Origin: Sporomusaceae bacterium
GTDB lineage: Bacteria > Bacillota > Negativicutes > Sporomusales > UBA7701
Length of the DNA stretch: 64,000 nucleotides
Assembly (NCBI GenBank): GCA_031460455.1
Contig: JAVKTQ010000002.1
Span: forward strand, 372,001 to 436,000
Direction: 5' to 3'
A program made the translations under genes and the position numbers. The notes under the pieces were generated by a model. The model did not search any database. It worked only from the letters and a program-made list of their open reading frames with translations, and had not been told where the DNA came from. Shown here piece by piece: positions 49,535-58,679 of the stretch; within the stretch, counting starts at the first letter, position 1; the number at the start of each line of letters is the position of its first letter.

Positions 49535-50917
49535 ATGGTAACTCTGACAACAGCCCACTGGTTGTTCCTGTTCTGGGTGCTGGTCGTCATCGTCGTCATG
49601 GGTCTGCGGAAAGACCCGCTCATCCCCTGTATCCTGGGGCTGCTTACCGTCGGCTGGCTGGTGAAAGGCAGCATCGTGGGCGCGTTTACCACCATTTTCA
49701 ACTCGCTGATTGTGGCCGGCAACGAATTCTGGGGCATCATCGTCGTCATCTCGCTGATCGTCGCCCTGTCGAAGCTGCTCAGTGAGACGGGGGCCGACTA
49801 CCTGGTGATGAGCCCGGCCGCCAAGCTGATGGTCAACGCCGATGTCGCTTTCTGGGTGGTCGGCTTCGCGATGCTGATCGCCTCGTGGTTCTTCTGGCCC
49901 TCGCCGGCCACCGCCCTTGTGGGCGCCATCCTCTTCCCGGTAGCGATCAGAGCCGGCCTGCCGGCGATCGGCGCGGCGATGGCGATGAACCTTTTCGGCC
50001 ACGGCATCGCGCTTTCGACCGACTATGTCATCCAGGGAGCGCCTACCGTTACCGCCAAGGCGGCCGGTTACACCGATCCCGGCGCGGTTATCTCCGCCAG
50101 CATACCGCTCGCCGTGACGATGGGCCTGGTGACGACGATCGCCGCCTATATTATTATCAAGAAGGATATGCGCACAAATGCCGCCGCCCACAAGCTGGAG
50201 CGCGAGAAGTTGGTGGCTGCCCAGCCGTCGCAGCGGGAGCTGGACTGGGTGTCGTGGTTCCTGGCGATCATCACTCCGGTGGCGTTCGGGCTCGACGTGT
50301 TCGCGATGCTGACCCTCAAGCTGCGCGGCGGCGACGCCACCGCTCTCCTCGGCGCCACGGCGATTCTCATCCTGGCGGTCGGCTGCCTGCTGAAGTTCGG
50401 CATGGAAGGCTTGGAGAAAATCACCGATTACATCCGCGACGGCTTCATGTTCGGCATCAAAATCTTTGCCCCGGTCGTCATTATCGGCGGCTTCTTCTTC
50501 ATGGGCAAGGGAGACTTGGCCAAGGCGATTTTCGAGCTGAAGACAGCCACCGGTTTCCTGGAGGACTTCGGCGTCTACCTATCCCAGACGGTGCCGCTCA
50601 ACAAGCCGTTCGTCGCCCTGGTGACTCTGGGGACGGGCATCATCGTCGGCCTCGACGGCTCGGGTTTCTCGCCCTTGCCGCTGGTGGGCAGCGTGGCTGC
50701 GACGTTCGAGAAGGCCATCGCCGTCGACAAGGCGACGCTGGCCGCTCTCGGCCAGATGGCCGGCGTGTGGACGGGCGGCGGCACGATCATCCCCTGGGGC
50801 CTCATTCCGGTGGCCGCCATCACCGGCGTCAACCCCATCGAATTGGCCAGGCGCAATTTTGTGCCGGTGGTGCTGGGGTTCATCGCGACGACGATCGTGG
50901 CCATCATCCTGATGTAG
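49535..50917 (+). CDS. Multi-TM transporter, IT-superfamily-like, tandem copy 1
   Basis: This 460-residue membrane protein has about 11 spans. The internal repeat and 'GWLVKGSIVGAFTTIFNSLIVAGNEFWGII' (split) plus 'GLDGSGFSPLPLVGSVAAT' near residue 375 place it among ion-transporter superfamily-like carriers. I cannot name the substrate. The open frame starts at 49430, but GAGGAGGA at 49519 fixes the ATG at 49535. A copy of about 90% identity follows. Both lie between the sulfur operon and the hexuronate block. Confidence 0.7.
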   Translation: MVTLTTAHWLFLFWVLVVIVVMGLRKDPLIPCILGLLTVGWLVKGSIVGAFTTIFNSLIVAGNEFWGIIVVISLIVALSKLLSETGADYLVMSPAAKLMVNADVAFWVVGFAMLIASWFFWPSPATALVGAILFPVAIRAGLPAIGAAMAMNLFGHGIALSTDYVIQGAPTVTAKAAGYTDPGAVISASIPLAVTMGLVTTIAAYIIIKKDMRTNAAAHKLEREKLVAAQPSQRELDWVSWFLAIITPVAFGLDVFAMLTLKLRGGDATALLGATAILILAVGCLLKFGMEGLEKITDYIRDGFMFGIKIFAPVVIIGGFFFMGKGDLAKAIFELKTATGFLEDFGVYLSQTVPLNKPFVALVTLGTGIIVGLDGSGFSPLPLVGSVAATFEKAIAVDKATLAALGQMAGVWTGGGTIIPWGLIPVAAITGVNPIELARRNFVPVVLGFIATTIVAIILM

Positions 50918-50946
50918 TAGGCGAAGGTTGCTTCGTTAGCAACCGT

Positions 50947-50985
50947 AAGGGGCGGCAGCGCAAGCTGCCGCCCCTTTATCTGTTT
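50947..50985 (+). terminator. Terminator of transporter copy 1
   Basis: AAGGGGCGGCAGC (50947-50959) pairs with GCTGCCGCCCCTT (50964-50976), GCAA loop, followed by TATCTGTTTG. Confidence 0.8.
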
Positions 50986-51186
50986 GTTCGTAAAAAAAAT
51001 ACATTGCGCCGGCCGGGTGATCGGCAGGAACTGACAGAAGAGTGGCGAATTTTCAAAATAGCTCATCAATGATGAGCAGCTTTTGAACTGTAAATGAATT
51101 ATAGGAGGTGACGCCGCCGGGATAACGCGGCAACTGCATAAGGATAACCCCGAAGTCTGGACGAATTTGAGGAGGAGTTTTAGTAT

Positions 51187-52572
51187 ATGACGGTAGCACT
51201 GACCTCAGCTCACTGGCTTTTTCTGTTCTGGGTACTGGTCGTCATCGTCGTCATGGGCTTCCGCAAAGACCCGCTCATCCCCTGTATCCTGGGCCTGCTT
51301 TCCGTCGGCTGGCTGGTCAAAGGCGGCGTTGTCGGCGCGTTCACCACTGTTTTCAATTCGCTGATCGTGGCCGGCAACGAGTTTTGGGGAATTATTGTCG
51401 TTATATCGTTGATCGTTGCTTTGTCCAAGCTGCTGGGCGAAACGGGCGCCGATTATCTGGTGATGAGCCCGGCCGCCAGGCTGATGGTCAACGCCGATGT
51501 CGCCTTCTGGGTGGTCGGCTTCGCGATGATGTTCGCTTCCTGGTTCTTCTGGCCTTCGCCGGCCACCGCTCTCGTAGGCGCCATCTTATTCCCGGTGGCG
51601 GTGAGAGCCGGCCTGCCGGCGATCGGCGCGGCGATGGCGATGAACCTCTTCGGCCACGGTATCGCGCTTTCGACCGACTTCATAATCCAGGGGGCGCCGA
51701 CGATCACCGCCAAGGCGGCCGGCTTCGCCAATCCCGGCCCGGTAATCGCCGCCAGCGTGCCCCTCATCATTACCATGGGCCTGGTGACAACCATCTCGGC
51801 GTTCATCCTGATCAAACGCGATATGAAGGCCAACGCCGCCGCTCACAAGCTGGAGCGCGAGGCGATGATGGCCGCGACCGAGACCAAGCGCGAAATCGAC
51901 TGGGTGTCGTGGTTCCTGGCGATCGTTACCCCGGTGGCGTTCGCGCTCGATGTGTTCGCGATGCTGACTCTCAACCTGCGCGGCGGAGACGCCACCGCCC
52001 TTCTCGGCGCGACCGCCCTCGTCATCCTGGCGGTCGGCTGCCTGCTGAAGTTCGGCATGGAGGGGCTGGAGAAGATAACCGATTACCTGCGCGACGGCTT
52101 CATGTTCGGCATCAAGATCTTCGCCCCGGTTATCGTCATCGGCGGCTTTTTCTTCATGGGCAAGGGAGACTTGGCTAAGGCGATTTTCGAGCTGAAGACA
52201 GCCACCGGTTTTCTGGAGGATTTCGGTGTGGCCCTCTCCCAGACGGTGCCGCTCAATAAGCCGTTCGTCGCCCTGGTGACTTTGGCGACAGGCATCGTCG
52301 TCGGCCTCGACGGTTCGGGCTTCTCGCCCCTGCCGCTTGTGGGCAGCGTGGCTGCGACCTTCGACAAGGCCATCGCTCTCGACAAGGCGACGCTGGCCGC
52401 CCTCGGCCAGATCGCCGGCGTGTGGACGGGCGGCGGCACGATCATTCCCTGGGGCCTCATCCCGGTGGCCGCCATCACCGGCGTCAATCCCATCGAGCTG
52501 GCCCGCCGCAACTTCGTGCCGGTGGTGCTGGGCTTCATTGCGACGACGATTGTGGCCATTATCCTCCTGTAA
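51187..52572 (+). CDS. Multi-TM transporter, IT-superfamily-like, tandem copy 2
   Basis: This 461-residue protein has about 90% identity to the gene before it by eye, with the largest differences at the first ten residues and near residue 200. DNA identity is also high, mostly third-base changes, so the duplication is fairly recent. It has its own 269-base leader containing the terminator of copy 1 and a strong GAGGAGGAG before the ATG. Its last 14 bases overlap the stop of a convergent gene. The substrate is unknown. Confidence 0.7.
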   Translation: MTVALTSAHWLFLFWVLVVIVVMGFRKDPLIPCILGLLSVGWLVKGGVVGAFTTVFNSLIVAGNEFWGIIVVISLIVALSKLLGETGADYLVMSPAARLMVNADVAFWVVGFAMMFASWFFWPSPATALVGAILFPVAVRAGLPAIGAAMAMNLFGHGIALSTDFIIQGAPTITAKAAGFANPGPVIAASVPLIITMGLVTTISAFILIKRDMKANAAAHKLEREAMMAATETKREIDWVSWFLAIVTPVAFALDVFAMLTLNLRGGDATALLGATALVILAVGCLLKFGMEGLEKITDYLRDGFMFGIKIFAPVIVIGGFFFMGKGDLAKAIFELKTATGFLEDFGVALSQTVPLNKPFVALVTLATGIVVGLDGSGFSPLPLVGSVAATFDKAIALDKATLAALGQIAGVWTGGGTIIPWGLIPVAAITGVNPIELARRNFVPVVLGFIATTIVAIILL

Positions 52573-53242
52573 TCCAGGTTACGATCTGACCCCGGAAAGA
52601 GGGTGGCAACCCGGTTGCCATCCTCTTTATTTCATTTTCGCCGCCGGCGGCGAAGAGGATGGCGTCGTCATCGACATGGCTCCCAGGGGCGGCGAACGTC
52701 ACGCGGCAACCGCGGCAGCGCAGGCCTTCGGCCAGCGGCGCAAGCAGGGCGGCGAGCGGCGCGGCGGCGATGAATACGATCTGGCGGTCTGTTGCCGCCG
52801 CCAGTGTTTCGTGGCCGGTGAAGGCGTTGCCGGCAAGCATTGTCTGGACCGCCCGGCCGAGGAGCGGAGCGGCGGGGCAGGGGTCGAAGGAGAGGAGGTA
52901 CATCAGGCCGGAAGAGTAGTTTCTGAGGGTTACCGCGTCGATTTCCCGGCCGCCGGGCAGCGGGAAGCGGATTTTCACCGTCGTGCCGGCCGGCGCCGCC
53001 GCCAGTTTGTCGCCGCCCCTGATCACCAGCCCGGTGGCGCCTGCCAGGGAGCGCACGGCGACGACCGTCCCGGCCGCCCGGCGCTCGTCGCCGTCCCGCC
53101 ACTGCCAGCGTTCGAGCGCGCACTGTCCCTGCCAGTCGCAGCCGCACACCGTCTCGCCCCTGAGCAGTGTGCAGTAGGTGCATTCCGCCGTTTCGGCAAG
53201 GAGGCACGGGCAGCGTTCCGCGGCGAGTTCTTCGCATTCCAC
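52559..53242 (-). CDS. Cys-rich protein, possible ferredoxin-reductase-like fold
   Basis: This 227-residue protein starts with a Cys cluster: CEELAAERCPC, CTYC, CGCDW and a further C within about 40 residues. This could hold a metal or Fe-S site. The rest has 'LRNYSSGLMYLLSF' and a C-terminal 'IVFIAAAPLAALLAPLAEGL' resembling a flavin/NAD oxidoreductase fold, but this is not firm. GAGGTGAT at plus 53247-53254 points to GTG at 53242, and another GTG nine bases earlier lies in that site. Its 3' end overlaps the convergent transporter and contains a terminator-like hairpin. Confidence 0.5.
   Translation of the reverse strand: MECEELAAERCPCLLAETAECTYCTLLRGETVCGCDWQGQCALERWQWRDGDERRAAGTVVAVRSLAGATGLVIRGGDKLAAAPAGTTVKIRFPLPGGREIDAVTLRNYSSGLMYLLSFDPCPAAPLLGRAVQTMLAGNAFTGHETLAAATDRQIVFIAAAPLAALLAPLAEGLRCRGCRVTFAAPGSHVDDDAILFAAGGENEIKRMATGLPPSFRGQIVTWITGG
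52596..52636 (+). terminator. Terminator of transporter copy 2, inside a convergent gene
   Basis: AAAGAGGGTGGCAAC (52596-52610) pairs with GTTGCCATCCTCTTT (52614-52628), one G-T pair, loop CCG, followed by ATTTCATTTT. It overlaps the C-terminal codons of the Cys-rich protein on the minus strand. Confidence 0.78.
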
Positions 53243-53479
53243 GGTTATCACCTCGCGATATTTCGTGCGCCGATGTTTGTCGGCTATCCATGATATGCGG
53301 GCGGCGGCCGGTCGGTGAGTGCTGTATGGCGGTTTTATATTTCACCATTTGAAACGGGCGGCGGCAGGAATATCCTCCCTGATACCGAATTTGCAATTAA
53401 TAGATAAATAACTCAGTTAATAAAGTATTGGCATTTTCGCCGATATTCGCTGTCCCCTGGTGAACGGAGGAGCGCTTCT

Positions 53480-54745
53480 TTGCCTAATATTGCGGTTAAC
53501 AGTAAGTGGATTAAGAAACTTAACAGGTTGAATGTCCTTAACATCCTCAAACGCCAGGGTTCGGTGTCGCGCCAGGAGCTGGCGGTAATCACCGGCCTGA
53601 CGGGCCCGGCGATCACCGGTATCGTCAAGGAGCTTCTCCGGATGGGCTTCGTGAAGGAGACGGGGCTCGGCCGCTCCCAGGGGGGACGCAAGCCGATGCA
53701 GCTGGAGATTAACCCTGAGGCCGGCTATGTTTTCGGCGTCGAGGTTACCCGCCACGAGGTTTCGATGGGCATGGCCAACCTCACGGACGATCCCGTGCTG
53801 CTGCAGCGGCGGGCCGTCGATATGTCGGCGCCCCGGCCGGGTGTGGATAATTTTATCAAGATGATCACTTCGGCCGCCCGCATGGTGGAACGGAAGGGGC
53901 AGCTGCTGGCGCTGGGGGTGGCCTTTCCCGGCCTTCTCGACGCCGCAACCGGCACAGTCAAGCGCTCGGTCAACCTCGGCCCCGACTGGAACGGCTATCC
54001 TATCCAGGCGGCGCTGGAGGAGCGGCTGGGGGTCAAGGTTTTCGTCGAGAACAATTCCAACGCGGCGGCGCTGGCGGAAAGATGGTTCGGCGACTGCGCC
54101 GAATGCCGCGATTTGGTGTACGTAAACTGGGGCGAGGGCATCAGCGCCGGCGTGCTTACCGACGAGCGCATCCTCCAGGGCCACCGGGGGTTCGCGGGGG
54201 AGATCGGCCATATTGTCATTCAGGAGGGCGGCGCGCTTTGCAATTGCGGCAACCGCGGCTGCCTGGAGACGATCTGCGGCATCCCCGCGCTGGAGCGCAA
54301 GGTGGCGAGCGAGCTGCCGTTCATCCCCGCCGACGATCCGGTGCGGGAGCGGGCCGCCGCCGGCAGGGTTTCGATCGAAGATTTCATCGACTGCGCGTCG
54401 GTCGAAGGCTCGTACTGCGCCGACCTGATGCGCCAGGTGGCGCGGTATATGGGCTACGCGGTGGCCGATGTCGTCAATATCCTCAATCCCCAGGTGGTTT
54501 TCCTCGGCGGGCGGATGGCCCGCGCGGCCATCCTCAGCCGGGATGTGATCGAGGAGACGGTGCGTTCCCACGCTTTTCCCGAGGTGGCGGCGGCCACCGA
54601 GCTGAGGATTTCGTCGCTCGACGGGAGGGCCGGCTTTGCCGGCGCCTGCGCGCTGGCGCTCAGGGAAACAATGGAGTCTTCGGAGTCGGATCTGCTTAAA
54701 GGAGGCGAAGATCATCACTTACTTTTACCCCGAAAAACAATTTGA
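53480..54745 (+). CDS. ROK family transcriptional regulator
   Basis: This 421-residue protein has an N-terminal winged helix-turn-helix (NILKRQGSVSRQELAVITGL) and a ROK sugar-kinase-like domain: 'LGVAFPGLLDAATG', VFVENNSNAAAL, GHRGFAGEIGHI. The zinc-binding Cys set CNCGNRGCLE is intact. It would repress or activate the adjacent uronate genes in response to a sugar or sugar phosphate. The start is TTG at 53480, eight bases after GGAGGAG. Its 3' end overlaps the next gene. A LytTR/LytS pair is the only other regulator nearby. Confidence 0.9.
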   Translation: MPNIAVNSKWIKKLNRLNVLNILKRQGSVSRQELAVITGLTGPAITGIVKELLRMGFVKETGLGRSQGGRKPMQLEINPEAGYVFGVEVTRHEVSMGMANLTDDPVLLQRRAVDMSAPRPGVDNFIKMITSAARMVERKGQLLALGVAFPGLLDAATGTVKRSVNLGPDWNGYPIQAALEERLGVKVFVENNSNAAALAERWFGDCAECRDLVYVNWGEGISAGVLTDERILQGHRGFAGEIGHIVIQEGGALCNCGNRGCLETICGIPALERKVASELPFIPADDPVRERAAAGRVSIEDFIDCASVEGSYCADLMRQVARYMGYAVADVVNILNPQVVFLGGRMARAAILSRDVIEETVRSHAFPEVAAATELRISSLDGRAGFAGACALALRETMESSESDLLKGGEDHHLLLPRKTI

Positions 54746-55532
54746 TGGCTACCGGGAGGTCGTGCGGCTCGGCGACGGCCCCGAGTATATCGGCCTCGGC
54801 CTGTTGCGGCTTTCCGCCGGCGCCGTCCACAAGGCGGCGACCGCCGGCGAGGAGGTTGTGCTGGTGGTTTTGTCCGGTGTGTGCGATGTCGCGGCCGGCG
54901 CGGCCGAGTTTACGACGGTGGGCGGCCGCAGCGACGTTTTCGCCGGGCGGGCTTCGTCGGTGTACGTGCCGATCAACACGGCGTACAGCGTGACCGCCGC
55001 CGGCGGGCGGCCCGTGGAGGTGGCTGTGCTGTCGGCCAAGGCCGAGCGCAAGTTTTCGCCGTTCGCCGTGCGCCCGGACGAGGTGGTTGTCGCCCACCGC
55101 GGGGCGCTGAACTGGCAGCGGGATGTCCACGATATCGTCACAGGCAACGCCGACGGCCGCGTCGACCGGATCATCGTCGGCGAGACGTTTGCTTATCCCG
55201 GCCAGTGGTCGAGTTATCCGTCCCATAAGCACGACGTCCACGAGCCACCGCACGAGGGGCTGTTCGAGGAGATATATCTGTTCAAGGTCAAGCCGGCGGG
55301 CGGGTTCGGCGTGCAGATAATGTACAGCGACGACCTGTCGCTCCGGGAGGCTTTCATGCTCAAGGACGGCGACGCCGTTTTCCTGCCGCGGGGCTACCAT
55401 CCGGTGGGCGCGGCCCCCGGCTGCCAGTTGTATTATCTGTGGGTGATGGCCGGCCCCCACGGGCGCAAGCTCGTGCCGCGGGACGACCCCAACCTGGCCT
55501 GGCTGCAGAACGTGCCCCCGATGCTCAAATAG
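54714..55532 (+). CDS. IolB/KduI-type isomerase, start codon not standard
   Basis: This protein of about 272 residues belongs to the KduI/IolB cupin family. It has 'WSSYPSHKHDVHEPPHEG' with metal His, FEEIYLFKVKP, and 'FLPRGYHPVGAAPGC' with later His. IolB isomerises 5-deoxyglucuronate, and KduI acts on keto-deoxyuronate and has been linked to galacturonate/glucuronate isomerisation. The frame has no ATG, GTG or TTG near the expected N-terminus. AAAGGAGG (54698-54705) is eight bases before ATC at 54714, so a non-standard start, or a sequence error, is likely. It overlaps the ROK gene and lies in a hexuronate block without uxaC. Confidence 0.8.
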   Translation: MTYFYPEKQFDGYREVVRLGDGPEYIGLGLLRLSAGAVHKAATAGEEVVLVVLSGVCDVAAGAAEFTTVGGRSDVFAGRASSVYVPINTAYSVTAAGGRPVEVAVLSAKAERKFSPFAVRPDEVVVAHRGALNWQRDVHDIVTGNADGRVDRIIVGETFAYPGQWSSYPSHKHDVHEPPHEGLFEEIYLFKVKPAGGFGVQIMYSDDLSLREAFMLKDGDAVFLPRGYHPVGAAPGCQLYYLWVMAGPHGRKLVPRDDPNLAWLQNVPPMLK

Positions 55533-55546
55533 CCTCAGGCACAGGG

Positions 55547-55573
55547 CGGAAGCCGCGGAGGCTTCTCCGTTTA
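55547..55573 (+). terminator. Weak hairpin between isomerase and TRAP genes
   Basis: CGGA-AGCC pairs with GGCT-TCCG with a two-base bulge, followed by TTTAAATAAAT. It may attenuate read-through. Confidence 0.4.
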
Positions 55574-55603
55574 AATAAATATATATATCTAGGGAGGGTC
55601 AAC

Positions 55604-56614
55604 ATGAACAAGAGAACCATCGCGATCCTGGTAGCCGTGCTGTTCGTCCTCACCGGCATTTTCGCCGGCTGCGGCGGCGGCGACAAGAAACCGGCCCAGC
55701 CGGCCCAGCAGCAGCTTGTGCTGAAACTGGGCGAAACCCATCCCCCCGACTACCCCACCACCCTCGGCGACAAGAAATTCGCCGAACTCGTGACCGAGCG
55801 CTCCAAGGGCCGCATCAAGGTCGAAGTTTATCCCTCGTCCCAGCTCGGCGAAGAGAAAGCCGTCATCGAGCAGGTTCAGCTCGGCGCTATCGCCTTCACC
55901 CGCGTCAGCACCGGCCCGATGGCCGAGTTCTACAAACCGATGGGCGTCTTCTCGCTGCCCTACATTTTTAACAGCGGCGACCATATGTGGAAATTCCTCA
56001 ACGGCCCGGACGGCCAGAAGATGCTCGACGGCCTGACCGCCTCCAAGTTCATCGGCCTGTGCTACTTCGATCCGGGCGCCCGCAGCTTCTACTCGACCAA
56101 GCCGATCAAATCCCTCGAGGACATGAAGGGTCTCAAGATCCGCGTTATCCAAAACAAGATCAATATGGACCTCATGCAGGCCCTGGGCGCCAGCGCCACC
56201 CCGATGCCGTACGGCCAGGTGTTCAGCTCGCTGCAGACCGGCGTTATCGACGGCGCGGAGAACAACTTCCCCAGCTATCTGACCGCCAACCACTACCAGG
56301 TGGCCAAGTACTACCTCGTCGACACCCACCAGCGGGTGCCGGAAGTGCTCGTGATGAGCAAGGTCGTCTGGGATAAGCTCTCCGAAGAAGACCGCAAGCT
56401 TATCAAGCAGGCGGCCACCGACGCGGTAGCCACGCAACGCGACCTGTGGAACAAGTTCGAGAAGGAAGCCGAAGGCAAAGTGAAGGCCGCCGGCTGCACC
56501 GTCACCGAAGTCAAAGATCTCAAGCCCTGGCAGGAAGCGGTAAAACCGATGATCGCGAAGTATCGCGCCGATTACGGCGAAGTGCTTGACGCGATCGCCA
56601 AAGCTGCCAAGTAA
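55604..56614 (+). CDS. TRAP transporter substrate-binding lipoprotein (DctP type)
   Basis: This 336-residue protein has a lipoprotein signal (IFAGC, Cys near 22) and the DctP pattern, with 'LKLGETHPPDYP' at the mature start and 'MKGLKIRVIQNKIN' with the carboxylate-binding Arg. 'GQVFSSLQTGVIDGAENNF' is also present. TRAP binding proteins take up carboxylates such as uronates with a sodium gradient, and in this block a hexuronate is the natural guess. GGGAGG precedes the ATG at 55604. The two membrane subunits follow. Confidence 0.92.
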   Translation: MNKRTIAILVAVLFVLTGIFAGCGGGDKKPAQPAQQQLVLKLGETHPPDYPTTLGDKKFAELVTERSKGRIKVEVYPSSQLGEEKAVIEQVQLGAIAFTRVSTGPMAEFYKPMGVFSLPYIFNSGDHMWKFLNGPDGQKMLDGLTASKFIGLCYFDPGARSFYSTKPIKSLEDMKGLKIRVIQNKINMDLMQALGASATPMPYGQVFSSLQTGVIDGAENNFPSYLTANHYQVAKYYLVDTHQRVPEVLVMSKVVWDKLSEEDRKLIKQAATDAVATQRDLWNKFEKEAEGKVKAAGCTVTEVKDLKPWQEAVKPMIAKYRADYGEVLDAIAKAAK

Positions 56615-56709
56615 TTACTGAAGCTTATCGATGAACCGGCCGACTGGCGGCGCTCCCCCGGAGGGCCGCCAGTCTTGCCGATGCTAAGAAGTTTGGGGGT
56701 GACCCGCGC

Positions 56710-57222
56710 GTGCAAATGCTCAAGATGGTGCTTACAAGGGCGGATAAAATACTCGAAGGGTTCGCAATTCTCAGTCTGCTGGCGATGATCCTCATTGTGA
56801 CCATGCAGGTTTTCACCCGAAAACTGTTTAACTTCGTCTTCTTCTGGTCGGAGGAAATCACCCTTCTCCTGCTGGCCTGGTTTTCCTACATGGGTATCGC
56901 CATCGGCTTCCGCGAGAAGCTGCATATGAATATGGACATGATCGAGAATTACGTGTCAAAACGGGCTATCTATTTCATGGACAGGATTATCGACGTGTCG
57001 ACTTTCGCTTTTGGCCTTTATCTGATTATCGCCGGCTGGGATTTTACTCTCCTCATGCACGAATCCACCCTGCCGGCAACCAAGCTGCCGAACAGCCTGC
57101 TGTACGTCGTTATGCCGCTGACCGGCGTGATGACCTGCGCCTATTCGGCTCTTCAGTTTTTCGGCTATGACATCCGCCGCTACTCCGATGTGGAGGAGGA
57201 AATAAAGCAAAATGATGCCTGA
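56710..57222 (+). CDS. TRAP transporter small membrane subunit (DctQ type)
   Basis: This 170-residue protein has four predicted spans and the DctQ pattern 'MQVFTRKLFNFVFFWSEEIT' (split at the helix) and 'FREKLHMNMDMI'. It couples the binding protein to the large subunit. The start is GTG at 56710, seven bases after GGGGGTGA, with an ATG six bases later as an alternative. Its end overlaps the large subunit by 11 bases. Confidence 0.88.
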   Translation: MQMLKMVLTRADKILEGFAILSLLAMILIVTMQVFTRKLFNFVFFWSEEITLLLLAWFSYMGIAIGFREKLHMNMDMIENYVSKRAIYFMDRIIDVSTFAFGLYLIIAGWDFTLLMHESTLPATKLPNSLLYVVMPLTGVMTCAYSALQFFGYDIRRYSDVEEEIKQNDA

Positions 57223-58507
57223 TCAATCAATTGCTATCTGGATACTGGCACTCAGCTTCGTCGTCCTCCTCATCCTGCGTTTCCCGGTTGCCCTGACCCT
57301 GGTGTTTTCGTCCATTCTGACGCTATGGTATCTCGAAATCCCGCTGGTGGTCGTCGGCCAGCAGATGATCCAGGGGATAACGATTTATTCCCTGCTAGCC
57401 ATTCCTTTTTTCATCCTTACCGGCCAGATCCTCGGCGAGGGCGGACTGGCCAATAGGATCGTCAACCTGGCCAACCTGTTCGTGGGCCGCATCCGCGGCG
57501 GCCTTGCCCTGGTAAACAGTGTGGCCTGCATGTTTTTCGGCAATCTGTCCGGGTCGGCGGTGGCCGACGCGTCGGCCATCGGCTCGGTTATGATACCTTT
57601 AATGAAGAAGAAGGGTTACGCGGCCGATTACTGTGTCGGCGTCACCATTTCCTCCGCCATCCAGGGGGTTGTCGTGCCACCCAGCCACAATCTGGTGCTG
57701 TACGCCATCGCCGCCGGCGGGGTGTCGATCAGCGGCCTTTTCCTGGCCGGTATCGTTCCCGGCATCATCCTGCTGTCGTCCCTGATGCTGACAAGCTATA
57801 TCATCGCGGTGAAAAAAGGCTATCCCAAGGGCGACCCGATCGAAAAGGGCCAGATACCCGGCATCCTCTTCCACGGCTTTTTGTCCTTCACGCCGGCGAT
57901 CATCATCCTCGGCGGCATTATCACCGGCTGGTCCACGGCCACCGAATCGGGCGCTCTGGCAGCCGTTTACTCCTTCCTGTTGGCCTTCTTCGTTTACCGC
58001 GAGGCGTCCCTGAAGCAGATGTGGCCGGTGCTTGTCCGCACTTTCCGGACGGTGCTGATGGTATTTTTCCTGATCGCCGCTTCGCAGGCGTTCGGCTGGG
58101 TCATGGCTTATCTGCACCTGCCGGATCTCATCACCCAGTGGTTCCTGTCGGTGTCCGACCAACCGTGGGTCATCTTGCTGATGATCAACATCCTGCTCCT
58201 CATCCTCGGCGCGCCGATGGATATGGCGCCGATGATCCTCATCCTCACCCCCGTCCTGCTGCCGGTGTGCAAGGCGATCGGCATGGACCCCATCCATTTC
58301 GGCATCGTCCTGATCTTCAACGCCGGCATGGGACTGCTGACCCCGCCGGTCGGTACGGTGCTGTTCGTGGGCTGCGCCATCGGCAAGGTGTCGGTGGACG
58401 CCGGCACACGGGCGATGATGCCGTTTTTCCTGGCCATGCTGGTGGTGCTGTTTATGTTGACGTATATACCGGCGCTGTCGATGTGGCTGCCCAATATGTT
58501 TAAGTGA
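57212..58507 (+). CDS. TRAP transporter large membrane subunit (DctM type)
   Basis: This 431-residue protein has about 12 spans and DctM landmarks: 'IPFFILTGQILGEGGLANRI', 'GNLSGSAVADASAIGSVMIP' and, near the C-terminus, 'GMGLLTPPVGTVLFVGCAIG'. It carries out sodium-coupled transport of the substrate delivered by DctP. The ATG at 57212 is preferred, and a second ATG follows directly. A dispersed hairpin repeat separates it from uxaB. Confidence 0.92.
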   Translation: MMPDQSIAIWILALSFVVLLILRFPVALTLVFSSILTLWYLEIPLVVVGQQMIQGITIYSLLAIPFFILTGQILGEGGLANRIVNLANLFVGRIRGGLALVNSVACMFFGNLSGSAVADASAIGSVMIPLMKKKGYAADYCVGVTISSAIQGVVVPPSHNLVLYAIAAGGVSISGLFLAGIVPGIILLSSLMLTSYIIAVKKGYPKGDPIEKGQIPGILFHGFLSFTPAIIILGGIITGWSTATESGALAAVYSFLLAFFVYREASLKQMWPVLVRTFRTVLMVFFLIAASQAFGWVMAYLHLPDLITQWFLSVSDQPWVILLMINILLLILGAPMDMAPMILILTPVLLPVCKAIGMDPIHFGIVLIFNAGMGLLTPPVGTVLFVGCAIGKVSVDAGTRAMMPFFLAMLVVLFMLTYIPALSMWLPNMFK

Positions 58508-58521
58508 CGATACTTTTGGCA

Positions 58522-58639
58522 GAACGTTGATAACCCCTATCTGCGTCGTTGGTCCTCAGAGCGTTTGCTAGCGTACTTCCGTGTACGCGTCGCGGCACGC
58601 TCTTCCGGTCCGCCTAGCATCTAGGGGTTCTGAACGTCC
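58522..58639 (-). repeat. Dispersed hairpin repeat, copy 8
   Basis: Arms GAACGTT..AACCCCTA (58522-58539) and TAGGGGTT..AACGTCC (58622-58639) pair with a GAT/CTG mismatch. The core reads CTGCGTCGTTGGTCCTCAGAGCG, the CGTAC/GTACG hairpin, and GCACGCTCTTCCGGTCCGCCTAGCAT. Confidence 0.83.
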
Positions 58640-58679
58640 TGCTCGCCAGCCCTTCGTGGGCTTAAGGAGGTACGTTTTA

